The notes under the pieces are model-generated. The model worked only from the letters and a program-made list of their open reading frames with translations. It did no database searches and had not been told where the DNA came from. A stretch of DNA of 64,000 nt from Byssochlamys sp. IMV 00236 (taxonomy: Eukaryota > Ascomycota > Eurotiomycetes > Eurotiales > Thermoascaceae). The stretch is from assembly GCA_001931875.2 (NCBI GenBank), contig MSJH02000810.1, forward strand, positions 970,424 to 1,034,423, given 5' to 3'. The position numbers and the translations under genes are program-made. Of the stretch, positions 22,501 through 33,301 are shown piece by piece (position 1 is the stretch's first letter; the number at the start of each line of letters is the position of its first letter).

Positions 22501-24033
22501 TATTCCAAACCAACATCCCATAGATCACAAGTCACGACTCCGATTACAATTGCGTCGAGAGATAGCCACAATACCTCGGGCGTCCAGAGCCCTCGTCGTT
22601 CATCTGCAGAATTCTTGCGAAGTGACTTCACGCCACCTTATTCCACCGGTACAACGCCTCCAGTTGCGTCTCGTGCAGGGGCTGTAACGGCAGACAGGAA
22701 AAGTAACATCCAAGGTCTCTCGATTTCAGCTTCTCCAGACCAGCACTCGGTTCCCCGAAGCAGCTCTGGTATCGGGTCGGCCCTGGCATCATCCCTATCG
22801 CGATCCTTTACCTTCGGACCATCATCAGCTTCACCTCCCGCAAGCACTCTCAAGCAAAAGAGGCCAAGTCCCAATGGCAGCCTGAACACTTCAGCTGGGC
22901 CAGGAGCATGGACTACTAGCGGGTTTTTCAGTCGGGCTGCGTCAGCGATTCCTGATTATTTGACAACATCTGGCACGATGACATCACAAGCTCAGTCTGA
23001 TACCGAGAGTGAGAGACGTCCCCAGCTCGCGAAACAGCCTATGAGAATGAAGATAACGTTCAAAAACCAAGACTCGTTCGACAGCGATGGAAATAGTCAC
23101 AACACATTCCTTGACAATAGGAAAGATTGGCTCTATGGCTCCTATCGCGCTGCGTACGCTCATTTGTTGTTTATTTGGGGGCTGCCAATTCAGCGCAGTG
23201 AAGTGCTTAAAATAAATAGGATAACAGACAGTGCTACTCCACGCTTCAGCCGTCATGGCTCTCGCAGTCCTCGGGCGTCCATCTCCCTCCCGTCCTCTAA
23301 GCGCAAGGAGTCACCTGCACCTCTCCTTACTGAAGCAAATCGGGGGTTGGACATTCAAAAACATTGCACCAACTGTGGTTTTGCTCTACAGCTATCTGTT
23401 TTTGCTACTTCCTCAAAAAAGAATGCGGCAAATGGCAAGACCGCTACGAACCAGTCGGCCTTGAAATGTCCGAACTGCAAGCCAGTACAGCCATTGCCCA
23501 CGAGACTCCCATGCATCATATGTGGTGAGATTGTGGACGGGATGTTTACGCCATGTCTCAACTGCGGGCATCTCAGCTGCTTCGAATGTCACCAGCTATG
23601 GTTCTCCAGGCCTCCTGACGAGTTGACGGGGGCCAGCACACAGAATATAGAACAAAAAGACAGCACCGGTGTGCAGTTCTGCCCCAGCGGTTGTGGCTGC
23701 AACTGTTCTGAACATGTGGTGTACAAAGTGTCTCTCCCTCCCAGTCTTACTCCCGGGCATGAGGGCGATAGTAGACACAGCTCGAGAAGCAGATCTCGTC
23801 GCAGGTGGACTGAAATTGCCCCTGGCAGTTCTTCTCGGGTGTCGCTTAACGCTGGTCATGACCAAGATGACCTAGAAATCTTTCGTTCTTCACCATTTGC
23901 ATCTCTTGCGAGAGGCTTGGGTGCTGGATTAAGCCGCGGCCTGACTTCTAAGGATGAAAAGAAGGAATCTTCAGCACCAAACGCCACTAAGGAAAAGAAG
24001 AGCAGTCACCGACCAACGCGAACGATGCGCTAA
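19588..24033 (+). CDS. mtc5: SEA/GATOR2-complex WD40-RWD-RING protein (MTC5/SEA3, WDR59 type)
   Basis: A single uninterrupted frame of 1481 residues starting MSSPADSKTSKTVASAFESP. WD40 repeats occupy about residues 60-350 (for example ATCGVDSFVHCWDL, SSHDKFLRIWDKRM and TCSLDKTIKFWDY). An RWD domain lies at about 450-565, followed by Ser-rich linkers including a short GTGTGTGT run near 707. A C-terminal zinc region begins with CTNCGF near 1257 and holds CPNCKP, CIICGEIVDGMFTPCLNCGH and CPSGCGCNC (about 1293-1370), a RING-like CxxC series. This order (WD40, RWD, RING) is that of Mtc5/Sea3 and WDR59, part of the vacuolar-membrane complex that relays amino-acid status to TORC1. It is longer than human WDR59 (about 970 residues), mainly through disordered linkers. 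Lack of any intron over 4.4 kb stands out in this intron-rich window. The tail is Lys/Arg-rich. Confidence 0.88.
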   Translation: MSSPADSKTSKTVASAFESPTFGEDSSFHVEQPVGSASISPCGRDVVLASKEGLHIIDLDSPYSPPRYLPHHTPWEVADVQWSPFAVRDYWVVSTSNQKALVWNLAMKSHENSIEHVLHAHSRAITDINFSAHHPDTLATCGVDSFVHCWDLRTPARPVVSFSDWFAGATQVKWNRQDPHVIASSHDKFLRIWDKRMGATPIKSIEAHSTTIYGVDWNRVRPGAVTTCSLDKTIKFWDYTAEGEVPEKVIKTPFPVWRARNTPFGWGVLAMPQRGNSDLHLYSRRTPEGNQIFDPNQTLSLVHSFPGHKGQVKEFLWRARGSVMDGIDHRDFQLVSWGTDRELRLHRVDPEVLRAVGYEKGKSFVPTLNITRKGAVYKTYRDEPLDQDFTELFESEPALSSGPRTTGQHRPRTGGGIAMNNVSLRSARPWTQGGQLDSRVGMQTRSNIRADTNPIAWMRGVKISGWDIETLGDEITHVGERFTKVVFESVDIRQRKTTVSLHGPWGPEGASLFLKVDIKFPSEYPRSAIPTFNIQRTTSVTDQLANKIASELRTIAEIYLAKKRGCLEGVLRYLLGECNLEESVAWVLGETAETVKSPVTGTVEGEESSDEDEEVGQFQNQDLGMSSELLRPVNANVMVPVAKACGALWANDGRLVCFFPPKKDRQSAVFDTLGFSAMTRLSRADKVFEGFGRLQTSSPGPRTTTGTGTGTGTGTNTITDDGTSDYSDDSSVASSSSSGSSGLLTGLPSRFPAPQTWRSAGSLGFRQARSTDNSQKSTNGGGPQRSSDAPQNIISIHDFNYLLPAKRELAVQYRIFGKGADVCAHNAAVAADAGYHDLAQVWGLIRLILHNQVPNEPELQADIPTIARLATTGDMKRKDSGVDLSYDNPKASPDVATSSNIRWGEHPLGGRWLVPALFDHFERIGDVQMLAMLSSIFHESGTRRNASPRLHRRDNTTSAHIEDPSFSLDFNYSKPTSHRSQVTTPITIASRDSHNTSGVQSPRRSSAEFLRSDFTPPYSTGTTPPVASRAGAVTADRKSNIQGLSISASPDQHSVPRSSSGIGSALASSLSRSFTFGPSSASPPASTLKQKRPSPNGSLNTSAGPGAWTTSGFFSRAASAIPDYLTTSGTMTSQAQSDTESERRPQLAKQPMRMKITFKNQDSFDSDGNSHNTFLDNRKDWLYGSYRAAYAHLLFIWGLPIQRSEVLKINRITDSATPRFSRHGSRSPRASISLPSSKRKESPAPLLTEANRGLDIQKHCTNCGFALQLSVFATSSKKNAANGKTATNQSALKCPNCKPVQPLPTRLPCIICGEIVDGMFTPCLNCGHLSCFECHQLWFSRPPDELTGASTQNIEQKDSTGVQFCPSGCGCNCSEHVVYKVSLPPSLTPGHEGDSRHSSRSRSRRRWTEIAPGSSSRVSLNAGHDQDDLEIFRSSPFASLARGLGAGLSRGLTSKDEKKESSAPNATKEKKSSHRPTRTMR

Positions 24034-24640
24034 TAGTTAATCATTGCTACAATTACACAGTGAGACATGACATGCAGCCTTTATAGACGTGGTTCTTTGG
24101 TCGTTCAATTGAGCTGCTTTACGCTTTCATTTCTTCTATCTTGCATTTTTAGCGCGGCGTTGGATTGGCCCTTACCACCGGAAGAGCAAACCACTGGATA
24201 ATTTAATGTACTATCGACGTACTGTCAATCTCTGGTTAGGTCTATGTTGCATATGTACAGTAATTAGTGAGCTTGATGATACCTATGATTGGAATATGCG
24301 TGATTGCGGAATCGTGGTTTTGCAGGATGACGTGTCGATTAGATCTCGAAGCCCGGTTCAATACCAACACGAAGCCAATGCTGATATTATTGGTCTCGTC
24401 CTGTTGCATACGTTGGACCAGTGGCATTCTGGGAGACAGTAATATTGTAGTCTTAATCTATGCTGGGTAGATTTGGACCTAGCTGTCATCAGTAACCGAA
24501 AATATATATTCTATCTTCTGTCAAATATATCCGGCTATCATCCTGTATATGTACACAACCCAACAGAGTCTAGACGATAGTCACCCTTCTTACACATATA
24601 TACAAAAATATATTATCATAGTCCATAAAATTTGACGCAC
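24034..24640. other. Convergent intergenic region
   Basis: About 600 bp between two convergent genes, AT-rich towards 24600, carrying both 3' UTRs. No gene seen. Confidence 0.5.
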
Positions 24641-25606
24641 TCAAAATCCATCACCTATCGCCCTCAACGGTATATTCTTCGGCACAACAAAAAGCGCCGT
24701 AGCCTCAACACAGAGCTTTCCTGTCTGATCACGAACTTCAGCCGTCATATGAGCTTTGCGATCCGTGCTCAATATCGGATCTAGCGTCGCCTGAATGGTG
24801 TAATAAGATCCCGAGGAAACTCGAGCACGGTAGTTGATGTTGAGATTGGCCGTAACACCCGTTTTGGCAGGGAAGCTACGAACAGCGACTCGGCCGAACG
24901 TCTCATCTAAAACAGTTGCGAGGGCGCCGCCGTGCACAACGGTGGGCCAGCCTTCTAGACCACCGCCGAAATAGACGACGTTTATGATGCTCTTTTTCTT
25001 GTCGTTGTAGAAGAGTTTCTGGGTTTACCAATGTTAGCTCAATCCGTTCATTTCTTTTTTTTCCCCGTCGTCAAGCAGTGTTTCAATGGAACAAAAGCAG
25101 CGACATGAAAATCGGAAAGAAAAGATGAACCTATAACTAACCTGCAACGCCAACCCCCTACTCCCCTTCAACGACCCCGACGTCAACCGATGTTCTTTCT
25201 CCTCATCTGAAAAATTGCTATAGGCCGTCCACTCTCCTCCAAGGTCCGGATCATTTCTTAATGCCTGCACGACCGGTAGAAATTCATATTCCCTCTCTAT
25301 CCTTTTTCTCCACGTAATGTCTTCTTCCGTATCAGGTACCGGAGGGGAGGCTATTAGCTTCTCTATTCCGCTACCGAGCGATAGGCCCAGACCACCAAAT
25401 ATGGCGATGTAGAGTAAGTTGCGGAGGCGACGCGATCGAGTAGATTTTTGCGATTGCGATTGTGAGGGCGGTGCAATTGGGGGTGTCGCTGAGCTATTGC
25501 ATCTTTTCGAGAGTAGCTGTCTTGTTGGTCTTAGTGATAATGCCAACGGCCGTTGTGGATATATCTGCTTTAATAATGGAGCTTGAAAGCTCCGTGCAAA
25601 GGGCAT
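24641..25606 (-). CDS. Membrane-anchored hotdog-fold thioesterase-like protein, probably mitochondrial
   Basis: Two exons, 25606-25142 and 25018-24641, with a 123-nt intron, give 280 residues. The first 60 residues are basic and Ser/Pro-rich, followed by a hydrophobic segment LLYIAIFGGLGLSLG (about 64-78), consistent with an inner-mitochondrial-membrane anchor. The 4HBT-type hotdog domain fills about residues 156-280, with VVHGGALATVLDE (184-194) as the expected catalytic/CoA region and NLNINYRARV and AEVRDQTGKLCVEATALFVV later. This arrangement resembles the fungal FMP10-like and animal THEM4-like acyl-CoA thioesterases; the actual substrate is unknown. The ATG at 25606 was chosen because the frame upstream has only a TTG. 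Confidence 0.85.
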
Positions 25607-26054
25607 CTTTGCTGCGAGTATCGTCAATGCTGCTGGTCGCTGTCGCCTGCGGAGGACTGAGATATTGTCTGACGAGCGTTCGGAGAGTCTACCGAGGCAT
25701 AATGCCCAAGGTCACGTGGCGTGGATTTGGAGATCGCGGGGAATATTGTCAATGGGTCCTTGATCTACTCGGTACATTGGAACATATTAGCTATAGTTGA
25801 GGGCCAAGTCTAACAAATTACGAATGAGTGTCTTTAAGATATAAAGGCTACTCCTCGTAGAAGTATTTCTTTATTACCATACAACATGGTTGGATCATAA
25901 TCTAAATCAAGTTCGTATGTTCTAACTCGTGATTTTGGTTCATCTAAACGCATCATATCATGGTGAGGTGAATCTGCAGTGGATTTCTCAAGAAAGCGAC
26001 AATCAAATCATGCTGCAGCATTGCTGAAACGACGAAGAGCGCATAATGGGGCGA
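25607..26054. other. Intergenic region between the thioesterase-like gene and ubp6
   Basis: About 450 bp. It should hold the promoter of the thioesterase-like gene and the 3' UTR of ubp6, both on the minus strand. No gene seen. Confidence 0.45.
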
Positions 26055-27926
26055 TCACTGCTGGATCTCCTCGGCAGTCGGGAGATCAATGGCGCGGTAA
26101 AGGAGGATCAATGCAGAATGCGACTCACCTAAAACGATATCAGCAATGGTAAACAGACATAGGTCGGAATCGAAAAGCACTTACCACCGCCAGAAAGAGT
26201 CTCAATCTTATCAGCCTCTACCTCCGTCACTTTCTCATCGTTGAACCACCACCACTTGCCATCTTCCTCGCGTCTCTTTCCGCCTGGAGCTCTAGGGTCG
26301 TCGACAAGGCGTCCTTGCTTCTTCACGTACGCGGTGTAGTGGCCGCTATCGGCACTGGCTCCTTGATGGGTAATGACTCCGCGAAGTTCATACAGGCCCG
26401 ATTTGTTCGATCCCTCGTCCGTGGCAAGTTTCGGGTCGATAAGTTCAAAGAGCTCTTTCTTGGCCTTGAGAATCGAAGCTGTTCTCTCAGCCTCAAACTC
26501 CTCGTCCGACTTGAAGACGTCAGTCATTCCAGTGTCCATATCCTTCGCCTCAGGCTTCTTCTCAGACTCCTTCTGCTCCTCCGCAGCCGCCTTCTTCTGT
26601 AATGGCTCGACAGGGCCACCTGCTCCGGCGTTGGCGGCTTCCTCGCGCTGGTGAGCAATCTTTTGTCGCTTTCTAGCTCGCTCGACGTCCTGCTCATCCT
26701 TGCGAATCTCGCGGACCTTGTCCCTAACTGGGATAAGTTGCTTCTGGAGCGTTTCCGTGCAGAATTCCACAGCATCGAGCTCTGCAGGGAAAGTGACCTT
26801 GCGCATGATCTTAGCCTTCTTCTTGGTTTCACGCTTCCAGAAGAATCTGACAAAGTGCACAGTCAGGTACTTAGGCAAGCGAGAGATGCGCGATCGCTTC
26901 GTATAGCTTGCGTCTCGGCCCAGTGTGGGCGAGTTTTTCTCTATTTTCTCCTCGAGACCATCCAGAATGCCATCACGGAGGTGGTTGGTTTCCTTGTTGA
27001 TGTGACAGTCTAATTTCAAGAAGGAATCGGAAGTTTTCACGGGTTCCTCGCCTGCCTCCTTGGCCGCCGCTTCATCACACTCAATAACAGATTCCATCTG
27101 ACCAGCAAGATATTTATCTATGAACGAGATGTCGCCTTCGCCTTCTTTGATTATCAGCCTGTGGCGCAACTGACTGATGATCTGCGACCACGCTTCTTCC
27201 GCATCCTGCTGGGCATATCCATGGCCGTGCTCGGCCTTCTGTGCAAACTGAGGGAAAGCATTCCGTAGGGCATTCAAGAACATGAGTGGCGGGAACCCTT
27301 CTTGCGTCTCAGACATTTGCTTATACAGATCTCGTAGAGAGGCTGTCAGATCCATCGATGCACCCAGCCCTCCCAGGCCAAATGTGCTGAGATCCGAGAG
27401 CCCACCAGAGCCCGTACCGGCGCCGGAGGAGGAACTGTACTTCATAAGTTCTTCCTGAAGTTCAGGCATGCCCTTCAACGTCTGAAGCGTGGCATTCAAG
27501 TAACAAGTGTTTCCAAGGTTTTGCAGACCGGCAGGAGTAGCACCATCCGCTCTAGCTGCTTCAGCTTCCGTCATATCCTCCAGGAACTTGATCGCATCCT
27601 TCGGCCGTCCGAGAGCGGCCTCGCCTTGGGCTCCGGACGGAGTACCCATCATCATGAAGGTCTGTCCGGGCTTGGCGTTGAGAGAAGAAAGGGGGGTGTC
27701 ATCCTTAAGCTGACCACCTTTCACCAGGATCTTCTGCCTGTCCGGCTCGACACCAGTCAAAGAGTAGAGCTGGTACTTGAAAGTCTCGCCATTTGACGTC
27801 GGGTCGAGCTCGACCTCATGACGTTTGCCTTGGTGCTTGACAATGACTACGCACATGCTGTCAGCAACAGTTGCATTCCACACAAGCTTCTAATACCTCG
27901 AAAGACATACCTGGGATCGTCGCCAT
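26055..27926 (-). CDS. ubp6: Proteasome-associated ubiquitin-specific protease (UBP6/USP14)
   Basis: Three exons on the minus strand, 27926-27911 (only 16 nt), 27846-26185 and 26128-26055, encode 583 residues. An N-terminal ubiquitin-like domain (about 5-75, VIVKHQGKRHEVELD onward) docks on the proteasome base. The USP domain follows, with the Cys box GLQNLGNTCYLNATLQTL (Cys120), the HGYAQQDAEEAWS element and the His box SADSGHYTAYVKKQ (near residue 505). It trims ubiquitin from substrates held by the 26S proteasome. A charged coiled insert with many Lys/Glu at about 395-450 separates two halves of the catalytic domain, as in the family. The last exon supplies SHSALILLYRAIDLPTAEEI, completing the fold. 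It is divergent from arpc4. Confidence 0.95.
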
Positions 27927-28325
27927 GGTGAAATTTGGAGTTGAAAGAAGGCAAAGAGCTCATCCTTCGGAGGTTTGGGCAAGATGGTGGCATAAACAAG
28001 CGCCACCGCAGCTTACGGCAGCCTGGGCGAGATCGTGGGGCAGCCAATGCAAACAGCACAAACATCCCCGACATCCACGGCGGACACAGCATCATCCAGG
28101 ACGACGTGTCTTGGAGCACCAGTCTTTGAAGCTTTTATCGGGCAACTCTGTTCTTCATACCTGCATGCAAGGTTGGAGCTCTTCGAGGCTGCTATCCGCT
28201 TCTCAGACTTTCGAAGAACCAGTCCAGGGGTCAAGGAATCGTCATCGGTGGTATTGGCCTACTTAAAACAACGGTAGCTACATCGACTTGGAAATACACA
28301 AGGCCCCTCTCCTGCGCTGTTCGAC
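27927..28325. promoter_or_regulatory. Divergent promoter shared by ubp6 and arpc4
   Basis: Only 399 bp separate the two start codons, so the genes must share promoter DNA. No particular regulatory site was recognised. Confidence 0.5.
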
Positions 28326-29081
28326 ATGGTATGTGAAATTGCAATGACAACCACTGCTTCTAGTATATCAATACTGAGCCATTCTTAGTCTCAGTCGCTG
28401 CGACCCTACCTTCAATGTGTCCGGTCGTCCCTGACCGCCGCACTCACTGCTTCCAACTTCGCATCGCAGACGTCGGAAAGACACAATGTGCCCGAAATCG
28501 AAGCTGCAACCTCTCCAGAGCTTTTGCTGAATCCTCTTACCGTCGCCCGTAATGAGAATGAGAAAGTCCTCATCGAGCCTAGTGTCAACAGTGTCCGAGT
28601 TAGCATCCGAATAAAACAGGCAGACGAGATCGAACATATCCTCGTACATAAGTTTACCCGATTCTTGACGCAGCGCGCAGAGTCATTTTTCATCTTGAGA
28701 CGGAAGCCGGTCAAGGTGTGTTTGATAATTGGTCAAAGCATTGCCACTGTTACTGACTTGCTGCAGGGATACGATATCTCCTTCCTGATCACCAACTTCC
28801 ACACGGAAGCCATGTTGAAGCACAAGCTGGTGGACTTTATTATTCAGTTCATGGAGGAGGTGGACAAGGAAATTTCAGAGATGAAACTTTTCGTATGTCG
28901 CGACCCAATTATCATTGGCGAGCCCAAAGGCCCGATGACGATGTCCATACATTAGACGCTGACTATGTACAGCTGAACGCGCGTGCCCGTTTCGTAGCAG
29001 AATCTTTCTTGACTCCGGTACGTATTATCTGTTGCTCAAGGTATAAAATGTCCACTGACTTGCCGCTTGTAGTTTGACTAA
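28326..29081 (+). CDS. arc19: Arp2/3 complex subunit 4 (ARPC4, 20 kDa)
   Basis: Five exons, 28326-28328, 28389-28715, 28767-28892, 28973-29017 and 29073-29081, encode 169 residues, the normal ARPC4 length. Exon 1 holds just the ATG and exon 5 just two codons and the stop (Phe-Asp-TAA). The protein begins [20 protein letters not shown] and contains [40 protein letters not shown] and [14 protein letters not shown], all strongly conserved in ARPC4. It forms the core dimer with ARPC2 in the complex that nucleates branched actin at endocytic patches. The introns are 51-80 nt with CTGAC-type branch sites. The tiny terminal exons would be easy to miss in automatic annotation. Confidence 0.95.
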
Positions 29082-30373
29082 GGCGCTGGTTTGCCTTTGT
29101 CCGTATTTCCTGGCGAATGAATAATACATGACTTTCAATGTATTTCAGTCACAATTCGTGTACAGTTTTAGGCTGGCATAAAGTTTCCAGCAGGTGCGGC
29201 TTCTTCTAGCATCAATCCCCATCCTGTAACCGGAGCCCTGCCTAGGCGAGTCATTCATAGGCCAGATTAGGCGGCACCTACCGATTGGAGAAGGAATCAG
29301 CAAGTCGTTATATCTTCGTATTAGCCTTTTTCATCCCTTAAATATCACAACCCCGAGTCTTGACGATCCGACAGTACCCATCCTTCTCGTGACGATGGCC
29401 AATCCGTATCCCTTCCTGTATGTCTTTTCTGGTGAGTAGGTGAGCTTTTGAGCATACTGCCATTCCTGTTCCAGATTCGTCTGTTCTCTCATCAAATAGC
29501 TGCTTTATTGCGTACAGCATCTTGTGGGTACGGTATCCAAAGGAGTCAATATGGGACATGCATAGTGGCAAGGCAGATACCCTTTTCCGTTATAGTCATT
29601 CTGCCTTTGGGCATATTTTGTATCTATACTCTGAAGAAGACATGTTATATTACTCTGGTCTATCTGTACTTCATCTATACTAATCTACTGCTATATGTCA
29701 TTTCCTATCTCCTTTCAACCGGTGCTTTATAGCTCATGTCTGCTTTATGCTGTTTGAGAAACCTTATGGCCTAGTACTGCTCATTGTTAAGATTCTCATT
29801 TACATACATTTTCCTGCTCTCTGCATATTTGTGTCTTTGATGGTTATTATCCTTTATTTGTCTTCTCTGGTTCATATATCTCATCGCCTATTCCAAAGGG
29901 GAAGCTTGATTATATCAAGCCACTTTTTGATAAGGGTTGCTTACAGAACTATTCTTAACAACTGATACTGGCTCGGAGATGCTCTCATATTCGTGAACCC
30001 TCTCACTATACATCGCTTACTCATATATGAGGCGTCATAGTAGGGTGACGCCGAGATATCTAACGTTACGTTCAGGCAAATCCGTGTTACCTTCAAGGAA
30101 CAGACTTCTCATGAGACTTTACACGTCAACAGACTTTCTCCTTCCCACGAAAGAATCTCCATTGCACCCTTTCTAGGAGTATTAGCCTCTCTTTTGGTGG
30201 AACAGTCACTGTCGTCTGCGACTGGAGCTGAAGACACGCTGCTGTAAGTCTCCTGATCCAAGATCCTGCTGTATGCTTAATATTAGGCTCACTGTGGTCC
30301 GAACCTACAGAATTGTCTCGGTGTTGTCAGGAAGGGAATCCTAGAGCCGGGAGCAACCTGTCTTTAGATTGAT
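29082..30373. other. Intergenic region, no gene recognised
   Basis: About 1.3 kb, pyrimidine- and AT-rich in the middle (29580-29960). It holds the arpc4 3' UTR and the promoter/leader of the RRM-type gene. The small hydrophobic frames at 29448-29965 have biased low-complexity composition and are not supported as genes. Confidence 0.5.
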
Positions 30374-33301
30374 ATGGAGTCTCTGACCGACAAGGCAGAC
30401 TGGATCTCTAGGCCACGGCCGATGCCGTCCGACACGGCAAGCGAGCCAGGAGACTACTATCTCGGTTCTAGGCCTACCAGACACCCTAGTCACATTGCCG
30501 GCCTGCGGTGCAGCCGTACTGTTTGTACGGAGCTGGGCATATCTCCTTATCATTATACTCGTGCTGAATGCTGTGCGGCTATGATTGAGACAGCAGGGAA
30601 AGAGTACACATTTCAAAGAATCGATAGCCCTATCACAATTGGGAAATTCGATGCGGAAATATCTAGGAGACGCTTCTCAGATGTAGTTGACAAGAGCCGC
30701 CCATATCCCGAAGACTTTGCTATTGGGGAGTCCGCTTCTGAAAGAAGAAAGGGGGATGTCACTGTTCATGGTGAGCATGTTAATGAAAACGGAGAAGATG
30801 CCGTTGGTACGCTCACTGGTTCATGTCCAGTATCGAACAACACTGGAAGTGATTCAATGCTTTGGCAGACCCCAACGAGATATCCGCGTGTGAAAGAGAC
30901 TCCCAGTGATCCTACAGCACCAGAGTCCCCTACCGTTTCCTCTCTCACAAAGCTGTTCAATCTCTACTGCTCCCCCTCTCGACGGTTAGTGACTGGATAC
31001 AGCATGGATCAGTCTGTCTTGAGAGACGATCCCTTCACCATCCCAGGACGTCCTGCTGCTGCAGCTCCAGCTCCAGTTCCTCCTCCCCCTCCCCCTCCCC
31101 GTGCACCACAATTGCCTTCTTACGGAAATCCGTTGCCGCACTCGATCCCACAGAACTTGTACGCTGTGCCTACTCATCATTACATGCCTCCAAACCACAT
31201 GGCGCCTTATGGTTACATCCAGGGACCATGGGGTATGAACCTTCACCCTACTGCCAATGGAACTCTCTGCGTTCCCTCTGCCGTTGGACCTGTTCCCATG
31301 AACCAGCAGTTCCATGCGAGTCTCATGCCGGCTTCCCTGCACCTGTCTCACCCTACTCGCCCTGCGTCAAGTCCTCAGCCGAATATTTACAATATTTTGG
31401 AAAGCCCCGCGTCCTTCATCTCATCTGTGGCACCTTCTCAGCAGACTCAGGTGCTTCAGGCCATTGAGCAAACGCAAGCTCCAGAACTCCCTTATCAGAA
31501 CTTGACTGTCATCGCGCCTCCCAGCGCAGCTAGCGTTGACACTGTCGCGTTTCCAACTGAGATGCCTATTGGCAGTCTTGTCCATTTTCAGGGACCGCCT
31601 ACTGCAGGTGTTATGAAAATCGGTAATGTAAGTGACTCTTCTCATTCACTTATGTCAAGTCTTGGAAAGTATGTTTCTGATTGGAAGCCCAGATTCCCTA
31701 CGGGATCACCAAACAGGAAATCATGCAGTTTCTCGGTCGTCAGACCCGTATCTTGCGCGGAGATCCAGGATCTGCTATCCACATCATCATGGAACGTTCT
31801 ACTGCAAAGACTATGGACTGCTATGTCGAGCTTGAGACACCTGAAGACGTGCAGGACACAGTGACTCGTATCAATCGTGTGCAGGAGCTTGGCCGTCCGC
31901 CCCGCCTGGGTGCTCGTCACGTCGATGTCGAGATTAGCAGCCAAGATGTCCTTCTTAAGGAGCTGTTTCCCCGTGCGAAGTGCGTTGTTTGGAGGGGTGG
32001 GAGCCCTCAAGTCATGCCGAATACCGACCCCTATTCAACTGGGTTCCAGGGCTTCTTCACTGGAGAGGAAATGGTGGGCATGGTTCGTCATGCAGAGACC
32101 CCCCAACGTGTAAGTGCCACTTCATTGCTGCAATAGAATGCTGGCAGTAGTCAGGCATAGCGCTGAACCATCTTATCATCAGTCACCTTTTGCATCAAAG
32201 TGCCCTCAGCGCACTTATGAGTGCATGATTAGCACTCTTTATAAGGTGAGCGCGTTTCCCAGAATAGCTTCATACACATGTATTCTCACACAGCTATAGT
32301 TCCCATGGTATACTGCAGGGCTCTACACTGTTGATGACCGCAACACCCTGTTCAATGCGTGCCATCGCCAACTGAAGGTGTTGGTGGCTAGAGTCAGACG
32401 ATCCCGCACTATGGGTCTTGACTACAGACTGGTGCAGGACCTTCTCTTTGCTGGTCTGAACTGTCCCGCTTTCAATGAACGCATGAAATTCACACTTGCT
32501 GCCCATTCGGGTCATTGCGGTGATGTCGTTAGATTCCCCAACTCCGGAAAATATTTCCCCTTTGACACGCTGGTCAAGATGCCTGGCTTTGATGAGCCAA
32601 CCCTCATGGTATATTGTCACTTTCCTTTCACTTGAGGCCTTTTGAACTGATCATTGATCCTTCACTATTAGTACTATGCCCGCCTCATCTCCAAGGGTCT
32701 CCTCCGGGAGGATCCAGGTACCGAGGAACTGCCCAACACTTATCCTGCCAATGGTTTCCCGTTTGAATCCCCTTACGGCCACCTCTGGCTCGAGTGGAAG
32801 AAGGATATTGCCAAGCGCAAGTCATGGGAAAGTGCCGTTCAGCACGAGATGAACATCCTGACCAACCTGGTCCTGAATGGTTGGGCCAAGGCTGAGCAAG
32901 ACAGGAGCGGCGGCCACCCGGCTTCCACTCCTGACTCTTTGTCTGGACTTCGTGCAGGCTCAAACAACAGCCGCGCTTCTACCGATGGATCAGGATCGAT
33001 CATAGTCAACGGTCAGCCGATGCAGCCGACTGCGGTCCCCAGTCTCAGCAGCAGCGGCAGCTCCGTTCGTCGCCCCAGCGAGGTTCTAAACCAGCGCCGT
33101 GGTCACCACCACAACGAGACTCGTGCTGAGTTCAACTTCCCAGCGTTTCTGGAAGCCAGTGGATTCGCCTCCCACCGCGGGGATCTGACCATGTCATCTC
33201 CTGCTCGTCTCCCACCTCCTATCGAGACCGAATACGAGGAAGGTAGACTGGCCCCCCTGGACCGGGACCCTCGCCATATTCAGGGCCCATACTCCGGCTA
33301 G
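30374..33301 (+). CDS. Large RNA-binding (RRM-type) protein with proline-rich linker
   Basis: Five exons, 30374-31627, 31693-32109, 32183-32245, 32300-32608 and 32672-33301, encode 890 residues; introns are 54-73 nt. The N-terminal 220 residues are unremarkable and partly disordered; a Pro/Ala linker with an eight-proline run lies near 235-245. An RRM-like fold (IPYGITKQEIMQFLGRQTRI, then AIHIIMERSTAKTMDCYVEL) covers about 419-500, and HVDVEISSQDVLLKELFPRA starts what may be a second RRM-like unit. This is the quasi-RRM style of hnRNP-H/RBM12-like proteins. Between 560 and 730 there is a conserved helical region (FPWYTAGLYTVDDRNTLFNA, YYARLISKGLLREDPGTEEL). The C-terminus is Ser/Gly-rich. The role is probably mRNA binding; no symbol can be assigned with confidence. 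Confidence 0.85.
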
